Of a stretch of DNA of 28,673 nucleotides, positions 1 to 7,186 are shown in pieces; positions within the stretch are counted from its first letter, which is position 1; every line of letters starts with the position of its first letter. This stretch comes from Deltaproteobacteria bacterium. Lineage in GTDB: Bacteria > Bdellovibrionota_C > UBA2361 > SZUA-149 > JAITKM01. Position numbers and translations under genes: made by a program. The stretch lies in NCBI GenBank assembly GCA_031278395.1, contig JAITKM010000024.1, forward strand, positions 1-28,673. The letters are read 5' to 3'. The notes beneath the pieces were generated by a model. That model was not told where the DNA came from. It ran no database searches and was given only the letters and a program-made list of their open reading frames with translations.

Positions 1-415
1 AGTTTTGAGGGCAAGCAAGGCAGGGTGCGCGCACCCTGCCCCAAACGGTCGGAAACCGCTTTCGCGTTTTTCACCGTTTTTGCTTGTTGGGGCAAGCCCC
101 AAAACCCGAAGGGCGAGGCTGTCGCCACGCCCTCGAAAGCCTCACCTGCGGCTCGGCTGCTCCCGCCTTGCGTCGGGGAAAAACCGTCAGCGTGATTGCG
201 TGTACGAGCGCCGCTGCTGGAGCTCGATTTCCTCCGGCGTCGGCGGACGCCGCTGTCAGTTTTTTGCCCATAAGATATTACTTTCCGCGGCGGGTTGCCC
301 TTTTCCGGGCAATGCCCGCCGCAAGCGCAAATGTCCAAATGTGCTGCAAATGGGCGGCTGCGCTATGATTTTAGTGGCGTTCCGGATCGGATTATCCGAA
401 CTGCCCTTTACATCA
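1..415. other. GC-rich foreign-looking segment, no convincing gene
   Basis: Base composition changes abruptly: bases 1-60 are 63% G+C by count, while bases 421-480 are 20%. Open frames exist on both strands (for example plus 5-418 and minus 71-271). They overlap one another, are rich in Arg, Ala, Pro and Cys, and show no domain I recognise, so I treat them as by-products of high GC. A perfect 22-bp palindrome lies at 19-40 and several GGGGCTTGCCCC-like stems follow. This resembles the non-coding or oriT-proximal part of a mobilisable element, but no relaxase is visible. The segment lies beyond the 3' end of a tRNA gene, a common integration side. A contig-end assembly chimera is an equal alternative. 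Confidence 0.5.
19..40. repeat. Perfect 22-bp GC-rich palindrome
   Basis: The half-site GGCAGGGTGCG is followed directly by its reverse complement CGCACCCTGCC, with no spacer. It lies in the GC-rich left edge. Palindromes of this kind occur at plasmid nic regions, recombination sites and terminators. Nothing here distinguishes these roles. Confidence 0.7.
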
Positions 416-614
416 TAGCTCTTTTAAAAAATGAGATTCTCAGCAAAGTCTAAAAAATCAACTTTTTTAATTTTGATAATTGATAAAATTTCGTCTATTT
501 TATTACTTAATTATTGATTATTTTTTATCTTCTAATATATGAGACTGGAACAATCAGCTTCCGCGAAGTTTTTTACTTACGAAAGTGAATTATTTTTTTA
601 CGGTTTTCTTTTTT
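416..614. other. AT-rich spacer between GC-rich segment and tRNA
   Basis: Very AT-rich DNA without an ORF of note. I see no clear terminator for the leftward tRNA, only a run of pyrimidines on the plus strand (601-615) abutting its CCA end. I also found no direct repeat of the tRNA 3' end that would mark an att site. Confidence 0.5.
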
Positions 615-683
<69 letters not shown>

Positions 684-690
<7 letters not shown>

Positions 691-711
691 ACAATGAAAA
701 GTGTGCTGGCG
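684..711. repeat. 10-bp inverted repeat covering the tRNA-Thr 5' end
   Basis: CGCCAGCACA (684-693) and TGTGCTGGCG (702-711) are perfect inverted copies around an 8-nt spacer. On the minus strand the upstream arm contains CGCCAGC, the same sequence as the tRNA acceptor 3' strand. The 5' leader could therefore pair with the tRNA 5' acceptor strand in place of the mature fold. Confidence 0.8.
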
Positions 712-758
712 TTTAACAAATTTTAAAATAAAAGGCAAGATTTTTTAAAAATTAACAG

Positions 759-1811
759 TTATAACCATTTTCGTTTTTTTAAGAAGACTAGCAACCCTAC
801 AGCCATACACAGCATTAAGCCTAAAACAGAAAAATACCCATATTTCCAATCTAACTCAGGCATAGTTTTAAAATTCATACCATAGACACTGGCAATAAAA
901 GATAACGGAATAAAAATTGTCGAAATAATAGTCAGAAACTTAATAATATCGTTAGTATTTTTATTTAGCATTGAAAAATAAATATTAGACAACCCTTCGG
1001 ATTTTTTCTCAAAATCATCTAATTCGGAAAGAATACTCGCAACATTATCCTTAACATCTATAAAATAACTTTCGTTAACTCGATCAATAAAAAAACCACC
1101 TTTGTTTTTTAAAGAGTTCAGCACATCAATAACAGGCATTAAAATTCTTTGGATAGAATAAATTTCATTTTTATTCTCTTCGATGGCATATAACACATGC
1201 TCATCTCCAGACAAAACTTTACGTTTCAAAATGGAAATCTTATCATATTGCGTGTCCACAATTCTCACACAATCATCGACAATTATATCTAACAATGTAT
1301 ATAACAAAAAATCGGACTTTTTCTTTAAAACTAAACTCGTTCCGTTGCGCATCCTAAATACTAGAGCTTCAAATATTTTTGAATCTAACTCTTGAAACGA
1401 GATTAAATAATTTTTACCTAAGACAAAACTATATTGTGTGGTCGAGATAACTCCATACTGATAAGTTAGATGTTTAATACTAAAGAATAAGTTATCACCG
1501 ATTTCCTCAAATTTAGGTCTTTGTTGTGTATCTAAAATATCTTCCAGAGTCAGATTATGGATTTTAAAATGACTTCCAATTTTCTTTACAGCTTCAACAT
1601 CATGTAAGCCTTGCACGTCAATCCAGTAACAGTGATCTGAATCAGTAACCAGGGGCAAGTTATTAACATCTATTATTTTTTGTTCAAAAAAACCGTTTTC
1701 ATTATACGTAATGCAACCAAGACTAACACGATCAAGTTGCTGATCGCCAACGAACGTTAACTCATCAACGCACTTACCTAACTGCTTGAGATGCTTTTTT
1801 CGTTTTCTCAT
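759..1811 (-). CDS. corA: CorA-family Mg2+/Co2+ transporter
   Basis: The protein has 350 aa and is predicted to be an inner-membrane channel for magnesium and related divalent ions; family members are homopentamers. It has a long soluble N-terminal domain (about residues 1-285), then a transmembrane helix ending in the signature YGMN (310-313). A short loop containing MPELDW and a second transmembrane helix follow, then a basic tail (KKRKWL). The length and the position of the GMN motif at the first helix end are typical of CorA. The gene starts 12 nt after the stop of a small upstream gene on the same strand, so the two are probably co-transcribed. The tRNA-Thr gene lies 68 nt downstream. 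Confidence 0.95.
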   Translation of the reverse strand: MRKRKKHLKQLGKCVDELTFVGDQQLDRVSLGCITYNENGFFEQKIIDVNNLPLVTDSDHCYWIDVQGLHDVEAVKKIGSHFKIHNLTLEDILDTQQRPKFEEIGDNLFFSIKHLTYQYGVISTTQYSFVLGKNYLISFQELDSKIFEALVFRMRNGTSLVLKKKSDFLLYTLLDIIVDDCVRIVDTQYDKISILKRKVLSGDEHVLYAIEENKNEIYSIQRILMPVIDVLNSLKNKGGFFIDRVNESYFIDVKDNVASILSELDDFEKKSEGLSNIYFSMLNKNTNDIIKFLTIISTIFIPLSFIASVYGMNFKTMPELDWKYGYFSVLGLMLCMAVGLLVFLKKRKWL

Positions 1812-1823
1812 AGTCTCTGATCA

Positions 1824-2126
1824 TCAATAATATCTCGCATATAAGTCGATATTGAACTCCTGATTTACTCCAACATCTTGAACTACGTCATCAACAATTT
1901 CTTTAAACTCTTCAACCTCCTTCTTCTTCTTCTTAGAAGAAGTGATGGTCGAAATTATTTGTTCTCCGCCGCTAACTATTAAATCGATTGAGTTATTTTT
2001 TATGACTGTTAACTTTTTACGATTATCAGTTTTTTCATCACCAAAAAAACAAGCGATAGCCATTAACACAATACAAACCTTGATAACAGTAGAACACATT
2101 CTACAAAATGAGTGATAAAAATACAT
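1824..2126 (-). CDS. Small hypothetical protein, N-terminal hydrophobic segment, upstream of corA
   Basis: The protein has 100 aa and I do not recognise it. The N-terminus has a hydrophobic stretch (about residues 12-28) ending in ALA-Ile-Ala-Cys-like residues (MAIAC, Cys near residue 26), compatible with a lipoprotein signal or a single membrane anchor. A lysine run and acidic segment follow (SSKKKKKEVEEFKE, about 63-76). The ATG at 2126 is favoured over the internal Met11 because AAAGGTG lies about 5-8 nt upstream, while Met11 has no such site. Its stop is 12 nt before corA, which suggests one transcription unit. A role with CorA is only an inference from position. Confidence 0.6.
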   Translation of the reverse strand: MYFYHSFCRMCSTVIKVCIVLMAIACFFGDEKTDNRKKLTVIKNNSIDLIVSGGEQIISTITSSKKKKKEVEEFKEIVDDVVQDVGVNQEFNIDLYARYY

Positions 2127-2176
2127 ACCAACACCTTTTTAGATAATCACAATAATATTAAGTAAATTTAAAAAAA

Positions 2177-2182
2177 ATTATA
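2177..2182 (-). promoter_or_regulatory. Possible -10 box for the corA unit
   Basis: A perfect TATAAT on the minus strand lies about 50 bases upstream of the ATG at 2126. I see no good -35 box at the matching distance, so this is a weak call. Confidence 0.3.
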
Positions 2183-2367
2183 AATCGCCGATCAAAACTT
2201 ATCTTTTATTTTCGGCAGTTATTGTGTTTTTCATAAGTTAGTAGGATTTAATATTTAGAAATAAGCTTCAACATAATTTATTAAAATATTAATGGTTCTT
2301 TGACACTTAAGACTTATTTAGCACCTTGTTAAAAGATAACTATCTATAAACTCTATATTTTTCTTTT

Positions 2368-2396
2368 TTGACTTTTTTAATGTTTCCAAATATATA
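2368..2396 (+). promoter_or_regulatory. Sigma-70-type promoter for secE-nusG
   Basis: TTGACT (2368-2373) and TATATA (2391-2396) are separated by exactly 17 bases. Transcription from here would give a leader of roughly 110 nt before secE. The leader contains a 14-bp palindrome TAGCTTGCAAGCTA (2422-2435). The remaining gene-free DNA at 2127-2367 is AT-rich and shows nothing else I can name. Confidence 0.55.
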
Positions 2397-2512
2397 CTTC
2401 CGCCCCGTCAGTTTTATCCCTTAGCTTGCAAGCTACTTGAAAAATTGAAGGGAAGAGTCGTTAGCAGAGAAATATAATCAAGTTACATTTTTAAAATTAA
2501 GGGAACAATATC

Positions 2513-2704
2513 ATGTCTCAGGTAATTAGTTTTTTTAAATCATCGTGGATTGAATTTAAGAAAGTTCACTTTCCTAGCAGAAAAGACACTATAGCTATTA
2601 CTATTAAGGTGTTATTTCTAATTTTTTTATTTGCTACTTTATTAGGCTTCATTGATTTTGCGATTGGTAATCTCGTGCAATGGGTTTTAAATACAAGAGT
2701 TTAA
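2513..2704 (+). CDS. secE: Preprotein translocase subunit SecE
   Basis: The protein has 63 aa and is the small essential SecE subunit of the SecYEG channel in the cytoplasmic membrane. A short amphipathic N-terminal helix (about 5-20) carries the conserved pattern W-x-E-x-K-K-V-x-x-P-S-R-K. One transmembrane helix follows (about 30-52). The single-helix short form is the common bacterial type. AAGGGA at 2499-2504 precedes the ATG by 8 nt. nusG follows after 26 nt, the classical secE-nusG pair. Confidence 0.95.
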   Translation: MSQVISFFKSSWIEFKKVHFPSRKDTIAITIKVLFLIFLFATLLGFIDFAIGNLVQWVLNTRV

Positions 2705-2730
2705 TCAGCTAAAATAACAACATAATTATT

Positions 2731-3480
2731 ATGGACGATCAATTAAATAACCAAGTGAATCAAACTGATATTAACAGTGAACATAAAGAAGTAATTGCTA
2801 AAGAAGAAATTAACAGCAAGACTGAACAACCTACTGACCAGTCGCAGCCAGTCTTAGCAAAAAATACAGGAGCGATAGAGGCAACAGAATCTACAAAGAC
2901 TACAGAAAAACCAGCTAAACTAGCAGTTGTTTTTACTCCAGAACAAATGGCTTTACCTTGGTATGCTGTTCATACCTATTCTGGTTTTGAATTAAGGGTC
3001 AAAGCTACCTTAGAAGAAAAAGTAAGAACTGGCGCTATTAGTAAAAAGTTTGGAAATATTATTATTCCGCAAGAGACAACTGAAGAATTAGTGCGTGGCA
3101 AAAAGAAAGCTGTTACTAGAAAAATTTATCCAGGTTATATTATGGTGCAAATGCTGATTGATGATGAAACCTGGCATCTATTAAATAATATCCCGAAAGT
3201 TTCTGGTTTTGTCGGCGACCCCAGAAATCCACTACCTTTATCAGAATTAGAAGTTGCAGATTTGCTTGGGAATCTTGACGGGACGACAGTCTCTAAATCA
3301 AAATCAAGAAAAAATTTTGAAGAGGGAGATCAAGTTAAAGTTATTGATGGACCATTTGCAGAATTTAGTGCAACTGTTGAAAGTGTCAATTTAGATAAAT
3401 CTAAGCTTAAAGTTTTAATTAGCATTTTCGGACGTAATACTCCGGTTGAGTTGGACTTTAATCAAGTTGAAAAAGTGTAA
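2731..3480 (+). CDS. nusG: Transcription elongation/termination factor NusG with N-terminal extension
   Basis: The protein has 249 aa, against about 180 for most NusG. The NGN domain starts at PWYAVHTYSGFE (about 75-86) and includes KIYPGYIMVQM. The C-terminal KOW domain carries EGDQVKVIDGPFAEF and ends in FGRNTPVELDFNQVEKV. NusG binds RNA polymerase and links it to Rho or to ribosomal S10. Residues 1-73 form an additional polar, Thr/Glu/Gln/Lys-rich, low-complexity segment. Neither the ATG at 2731 nor the alternative Met73 (2947) has a clear ribosome binding site. I keep the upstream start because the frame is open and lies 26 nt after secE. The usual downstream rplK-rplA-rplJ-rplL genes are absent. 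Confidence 0.95.
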   Translation: MDDQLNNQVNQTDINSEHKEVIAKEEINSKTEQPTDQSQPVLAKNTGAIEATESTKTTEKPAKLAVVFTPEQMALPWYAVHTYSGFELRVKATLEEKVRTGAISKKFGNIIIPQETTEELVRGKKKAVTRKIYPGYIMVQMLIDDETWHLLNNIPKVSGFVGDPRNPLPLSELEVADLLGNLDGTTVSKSKSRKNFEEGDQVKVIDGPFAEFSATVESVNLDKSKLKVLISIFGRNTPVELDFNQVEKV

Positions 3481-3490
3481 TAAGAAAAAA

Positions 3491-3732
3491 ATAACCGATA
3501 CCATTTAGGATAACTATTCAGTTTTTTTCTAGTTTTCTGGTATGGGGTTACTTGGCTTTTCTGGTATGGGGTTACTTTATTTATTACTTTTTTAGTAATT
3601 TTTATTTATAATATACTTAATTTATCTGTAGTTAATCCTAGCTATAGAGAACGTCCAAAGCTGCATGTTCTGGTAATTTTAAAGTAACCCGATACCAAAA
3701 ACCAGGAGCCAGAGTCATTCTAGTTTTCTGGC
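3491..3732. repeat. Fragments of the short-repeat family around the full copies
   Basis: Besides the two full copies there are partial ends. A right-end-like TAACCGATACCA lies near 3491-3503. A truncated left end (TTTTCTGGTATGGGGTTACTT) lies at about 3532-3552, and another left-end scrap (CTAGTTTTCTGG) at 3720-3731. The layout suggests repeated insertion into the same spot between nusG and rpoN. Confidence 0.6.
3557..3719 (+). repeat. MITE-like short element, copy 1
   Basis: A 163-bp unit with near-perfect terminal inverted repeats: left TGGTATGGGGTTAC (3562-3575) and right GTAACCCGATACCA (3684-3697), which match at 13 of 14 positions. The interior is AT-rich and non-coding. It is repeated 179 bp downstream with only four substitutions seen. 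The ends resemble those around the transposase gene downstream of rpoN, so this is likely a non-autonomous derivative of that element. Confidence 0.8.
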
Positions 3733-3735
3733 TAG

Positions 3736-3898
3736 TTTTCTGGTATGGGGTTACTTTATTTATTACTTTTTTAGTAATTTTTATTTATAATATACTTAAT
3801 TTATCTGTAGTTAATCCTAGCTATAGAGACCGTCCAAAGCTGCACGTTCTGGTAATTTTAAAGTAACCCGATACCAAAAACCAGGAACCAGCGTCATT
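3736..3898 (+). repeat. MITE-like short element, copy 2
   Basis: Second copy of the 163-bp unit, in direct orientation. Its inverted ends lie at 3741-3754 and 3863-3876. The four differences from copy 1 all lie in the right half. The copy ends about 70 bases before rpoN and may therefore contribute to the rpoN leader or promoter. I see no clear promoter box in the remaining 3899-3970. Confidence 0.8.
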
Positions 3899-3970
3899 TT
3901 TTTGAAAACCATGTCAAAATTAAACATCTAATAGACATTATTTGAAAAATTTATTAGATAGGTCGATTTT

Positions 3971-5524
3971 ATGGCGTTGGATTTAAAAATATCACACAAA
4001 CTTGGACAGTCATTGGTCATGACGCAGCAAGTTCAACAATCCATAAAATTATTACAGCTTGGACGTCAGGAATACCTTGATGTTATAGAAAACGAATTAC
4101 TAGAAAACCCTTTCTTGGAAGATTCAGCAAGCAACTGTTCAGAAGAATATAATGTTGATAACGAAGACTACACTGAATTGAATCATGAAGATTTGCAGAC
4201 TAAAAATTCTGCGGTTAGTGAGGTAATAGAGATTTTAAATGGGACTAGTTCCAATTTAGAATTTTCTAGTTTAGACAATGCTAAAATTTTAAATGATTCA
4301 GAATTTGATTGGAACGACTATTTTTCTACTCAAAAAGAATGGTCGCAGTTTGAAAAAGTTCGCAAATCAAATTCCTATGAGATATCAGAATTTAATCCAA
4401 TTGATAGTGTTACTACTGAATTAAAAAATTTAGAAGAACATCTTTTGTTGCAACTCCAGCTGATGAAGCTTAATCAACAAGACTTACAAATTGCTAAAGA
4501 AATTATTGGTAACCTAGATACGAATGGATATCTGGCTTGTAGTCTTGAAGAAATTGCAAATTTTTGTTCAGTTGAACCGCAATTAGTTGAAAAAGTTTTA
4601 AAAATTATTCAAGAGCTTGAACCAGCTGGCATTGGAGCTAGAAATTTAAAAGAGTGTTTATCAGTCCAGTTAAAAATGAAAGGTTTACAAAACACTTTGC
4701 CCTATCAAATCATTCAAAAACATTTAGAAAAACTAGAATCAAAAAAGTACGATCTGATTGCCAAAGAGGAGGCTTGTTTGTTGGATGAAGTTTATCAAGC
4801 TGTCAAACTAGTGCAGTCTTTAGTACCGCGTCCTGGGGATATTTTTAATACCGTGATTGCAGATTATATTGTGCCAGATGTATATGTTCGTAAGCTTGAT
4901 AATGAATATATAGTTTCAATAAATGATGATGGTATTCCTAAATTACAACTAAATCCTTATTATCGGTCGTTGCTTAATAATTTAAGAAAAACGCGTTATC
5001 GTGCAAATACTGTTGGAGCGAATGAAAAAGAATTTTTTCAAAATAAATCTCATTCAGCAATGTGGCTGATAAAAAGTATTCAACAAAGACAAACAACCAT
5101 TCAAAGAGTTACAGAAAGTATTATGAAGTTTCAAAGAGAATTTTTAGAACATGGTATTTCTGCATTAAAGCCTTTGGTGTTAAAAGATATTGCTGAGGAT
5201 GTTAATCTGCATGAATCTACGATTAGCCGAGTTACTGCTAACAAGTATGTGCATACTCCGCAGGGTATATTTGAATTAAAATTTTTCTTTTCTTCTGGTT
5301 TTAAAAATAATTTAGCTGAGCAGAGCAGTGAAATATCAGCTGAGGTTGTCAAAAATAAAATAAAACAAATAGTTGCTAGTGAAGATCCTAAGAAACCGTT
5401 TAGTGACCAAGTTATTGTTGAAACTTTAAAGTCAGAAGGTATTAACATTGCCCGTCGCACTGTTGCCAAATACAGAGAAATGCAAAATATCCTTTCCTCC
5501 TCCCGCAGAAAACGAGTAATCTAA
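3971..5524 (+). CDS. rpoN: RNA polymerase sigma-54 factor RpoN
   Basis: The protein has 517 aa, slightly longer than the usual ~480. Region I is the Gln/Leu-rich N-terminus (LVMTQQVQQSIKLLQL, about 15-30, then ENELLENPFLE). An acidic linker (about 50-150) precedes the core-binding domain. The DNA-binding part contains the HTH-like stretch HESTISRVTANKYVHTP. The RpoN box ARRTVAKYRE is at 494-503. The protein directs polymerase to -24/-12 promoters that need an AAA+ activator. No such activator is encoded in this window. In many proteobacteria rpoN is next to lptB or hpf; here it is isolated between mobile repeats. Confidence 0.97.
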   Translation: MALDLKISHKLGQSLVMTQQVQQSIKLLQLGRQEYLDVIENELLENPFLEDSASNCSEEYNVDNEDYTELNHEDLQTKNSAVSEVIEILNGTSSNLEFSSLDNAKILNDSEFDWNDYFSTQKEWSQFEKVRKSNSYEISEFNPIDSVTTELKNLEEHLLLQLQLMKLNQQDLQIAKEIIGNLDTNGYLACSLEEIANFCSVEPQLVEKVLKIIQELEPAGIGARNLKECLSVQLKMKGLQNTLPYQIIQKHLEKLESKKYDLIAKEEACLLDEVYQAVKLVQSLVPRPGDIFNTVIADYIVPDVYVRKLDNEYIVSINDDGIPKLQLNPYYRSLLNNLRKTRYRANTVGANEKEFFQNKSHSAMWLIKSIQQRQTTIQRVTESIMKFQREFLEHGISALKPLVLKDIAEDVNLHESTISRVTANKYVHTPQGIFELKFFFSSGFKNNLAEQSSEISAEVVKNKIKQIVASEDPKKPFSDQVIVETLKSEGINIARRTVAKYREMQNILSSSRRKRVI

Positions 5525-5682
5525 TCTGGTTACACTGGTATATTTTAAATTATTGAAACTGATATGGTGTTACATTCATTTACATTTAATTATTTGGAAC
5601 TAGTTATTTAACCTGTTAAGAGGTTAGAATTACGACACATGGAGTATGGAACCAATAAAAATTCCTAGCGATAGGTATATCG

Positions 5683-5703
5683 AGAGTTGGCAAACTCAAC
5701 TCT
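5683..5703 (+). repeat. Hairpin upstream of the transposase gene
   Basis: AGAGTTG and CAACTCT form a 7-bp stem around a 7-nt loop, 33 bases before the transposase ATG. HUH/Y1 transposases recognise subterminal imperfect hairpins in single-stranded DNA. The hairpin might instead limit translation. Confidence 0.5.
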
Positions 5704-5736
5704 TCGTTTATAAAAATTTACCAATCGGAGCTAGGT

Positions 5737-6711
5737 ATGCCTAAGAAAAGAAAATTATATGTTGAAAATACAGTATTATTTATAAGTTCACGAGTAGAAA
5801 AGGACCTTCCTTTTCCTGCATACCCTCTAATAAATTCTGCCTTATTAGGCATACTAGCACGAGCTAAATACTTATATGAGATATCAGTCTGTCACTTTGT
5901 GTTTATGCCCAACCACTTTCATCTGCTAGTAGTTGTTAGAAATCCGTCTGATGTTCCTAGTTTTTTAAGAGTTCTCAAGATGGAATCAGCTGCAGTAATA
6001 AATCGTATTTGTGGAGTTAGACAAAATACTATTTGGACAGACGGCTTCGATGATCCAATAGTTTTAACCTCCGACAAAGTCATTGATATTATAAAATATA
6101 TCTATAAAAATCCAGCTATATCTAACTTAGTTAAGTCTATTGAGCAATATCCCGGACTTTCCTCTTGGAGTATGTTTAAGAAAGGCGAAACCTGCCGAGA
6201 GTGTATTTGGCTAAGGCGTTCCAAATTTTATAAGATTGAAAATTTAGGTTTAATGACAGATAAGAAGCAAGGAGAAATTATTAATGAGATAGCCGGAGAT
6301 GATCCCATATTTCATAATTTTGAATTAGAACCTAATGCTTGGACTAAATGTTTTCCTGAATATAACAATGTTAATGTTGAAGAATTGACCAATCGAATTA
6401 TCAAAGAGATTCAACAAGAAGAGAAAAATCTAAAACATCCTAAAGGTGTAGTTGGAGCTAAAAAATTAAAAACCCAATCCATAAATAAAAAGTTTAAATC
6501 GTCTAAATATAGTAAAAGGATGTTTTGTATTAGTTCTAACATTAACTTGCGTAAAACCTATATTACTTATTTCAAATTTGTTACGCAGAAAGCTAAGCAG
6601 GCTTACATGGCGATAAAAAATGGAGTATGCAATGTCATATTTCCACCTGGGACTTTTATGCCGGGCGGTTTATTCTTAGAACCTTTGCCGCCAGAGTTAT
6701 TTTTAGCATAA
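5737..6711 (+). CDS. REP-associated/IS200-like tyrosine (Y1, HUH) transposase
   Basis: The protein has 324 aa. The HUH motif is in MPNHFHLLV (His60 and His62). The candidate catalytic tyrosine is Tyr121 in KYIYKNP, equivalent to the YIxxNP signature of REP-associated tyrosine transposases (RAYT). These enzymes cut and join single-stranded DNA at hairpin-bearing repeats. The C-terminal half (about 165-324) is longer than in simple IS200 TnpA and ends in a Pro/Gly/Phe-rich tail (FPPGTFMPGG). GGAG at 5727-5730, 6 nt before the ATG, supports this start. An AAATCT/AGATTT hairpin follows the stop (6712-6729). No partner tnpB is present. The frame and motifs are intact. Confidence 0.85.
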   Translation: MPKKRKLYVENTVLFISSRVEKDLPFPAYPLINSALLGILARAKYLYEISVCHFVFMPNHFHLLVVVRNPSDVPSFLRVLKMESAAVINRICGVRQNTIWTDGFDDPIVLTSDKVIDIIKYIYKNPAISNLVKSIEQYPGLSSWSMFKKGETCRECIWLRRSKFYKIENLGLMTDKKQGEIINEIAGDDPIFHNFELEPNAWTKCFPEYNNVNVEELTNRIIKEIQQEEKNLKHPKGVVGAKKLKTQSINKKFKSSKYSKRMFCISSNINLRKTYITYFKFVTQKAKQAYMAIKNGVCNVIFPPGTFMPGGLFLEPLPPELFLA

Positions 6712-6729
6712 AAATCTAAGCTAAGATTT

Positions 6730-7118
6730 AACAATTTATCCATTACAAAACTTACAAAATCCAAATTATACAAGGTTGGTGTTCTAAAATCTTGCAAACC
6801 ATACAATTTTTAACACTTAAAACGAACAAAATTAGCTAAAACAGATTTGATTAATAGTATATAACAATATATTTACTCGGTTATTGCTTAATTAATTAGC
6901 CATATTTTGATAGTTAGAACCATTATGGAAGTAAAATACAATGGAATTGCAAGGGTGAATTAGGATTAACTTTTATGTAACCCGATACTAGAGTCACGCT
7001 ACTAGAGTCATGTAGCTAGAGTCACGTAGGTAACTAATAGGGAATATTGAGAAAATTTAAGAAACATTAATAAAATCTTTCGTGGCTTGATTATTTTTAG
7101 TTATTTTGATATTGGCGA
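6730..7118. other. Gene-free AT-rich stretch with repeat end
   Basis: No gene is seen. The stretch holds the right family end (6977-6988) and a 14-bp-period tandem repeat (6988-7029). The rest is AT-rich without a clear signal. Confidence 0.6.
6988..7029 (+). repeat. Three tandem 14-bp repeats (CTAGAGTCAYG...)
   Basis: CTAGAGTCACGCTA, CTAGAGTCATGTAG and CTAGAGTCACGTAG start at 6988, 7002 and 7016. They follow immediately after the GTAACCCGATAC end. The full 163-bp copies have AGAGTCATT or AGCGTCATT at the equivalent place, so the motif looks like the flank or target part of this repeat family. Confidence 0.8.
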
Positions 7119-7156
7119 TTGGAACTTTTGTTCCAAATTTAATTCATATATATAAA
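7119..7156 (+). promoter_or_regulatory. Hairpin/dyad and possible promoter before the Cys-rich gene
   Basis: TTGGAAC (7119-7125) and GTTCCAA (7130-7136) form a perfect 7-bp stem with a TTTT loop. The right arm overlaps a possible -35 TTGTTC (7128-7133), which is 17 bases before TATAAA (7151-7156). The arrangement could be an operator or a terminator of upstream transcription. Confidence 0.35.
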
Positions 7157-7186
7157 ATGTAATTTATTAATTTAAAGGATAAGATT

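Larger units (their letters stand above)
5560..6990 (+). mobile_element. RAYT-like HUH transposase unit with diverged family ends
   Basis: The transposase gene is bounded on the left by TGATATGGTGTTAC (5560-5573), which matches the left end of the 163-bp repeats at 12 of 14 positions. On the right it is bounded by GTAACCCGATAC (6977-6988), identical to the right end of the repeats over these 12 bases. The two outer sequences are inverted relative to each other. A hairpin AGAGTTG/CAACTCT (5683-5703, 7-nt loop) lies just before the gene, as is common for Y1 transposase substrates. The unit boundaries are inferred. Confidence 0.6.

Noticed and set aside
5-418. 137-codon open frame in the GC-rich left edge
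   Set aside because: It overlaps other open frames on both strands, has biased Arg/Pro/Cys composition and shows no domain. Long frames are expected by chance in GC-rich DNA.
3491-3898. CRISPR-like array between nusG and rpoN
   Set aside because: There are only two long near-identical units with inverted ends and no short repeat-spacer pattern, and no cas genes are present.
3971-5524. Sigma-54 promoters controlled by the local rpoN
   Set aside because: I scanned intergenic regions for GGCAC-N5-TTGC and found no convincing match in this window.
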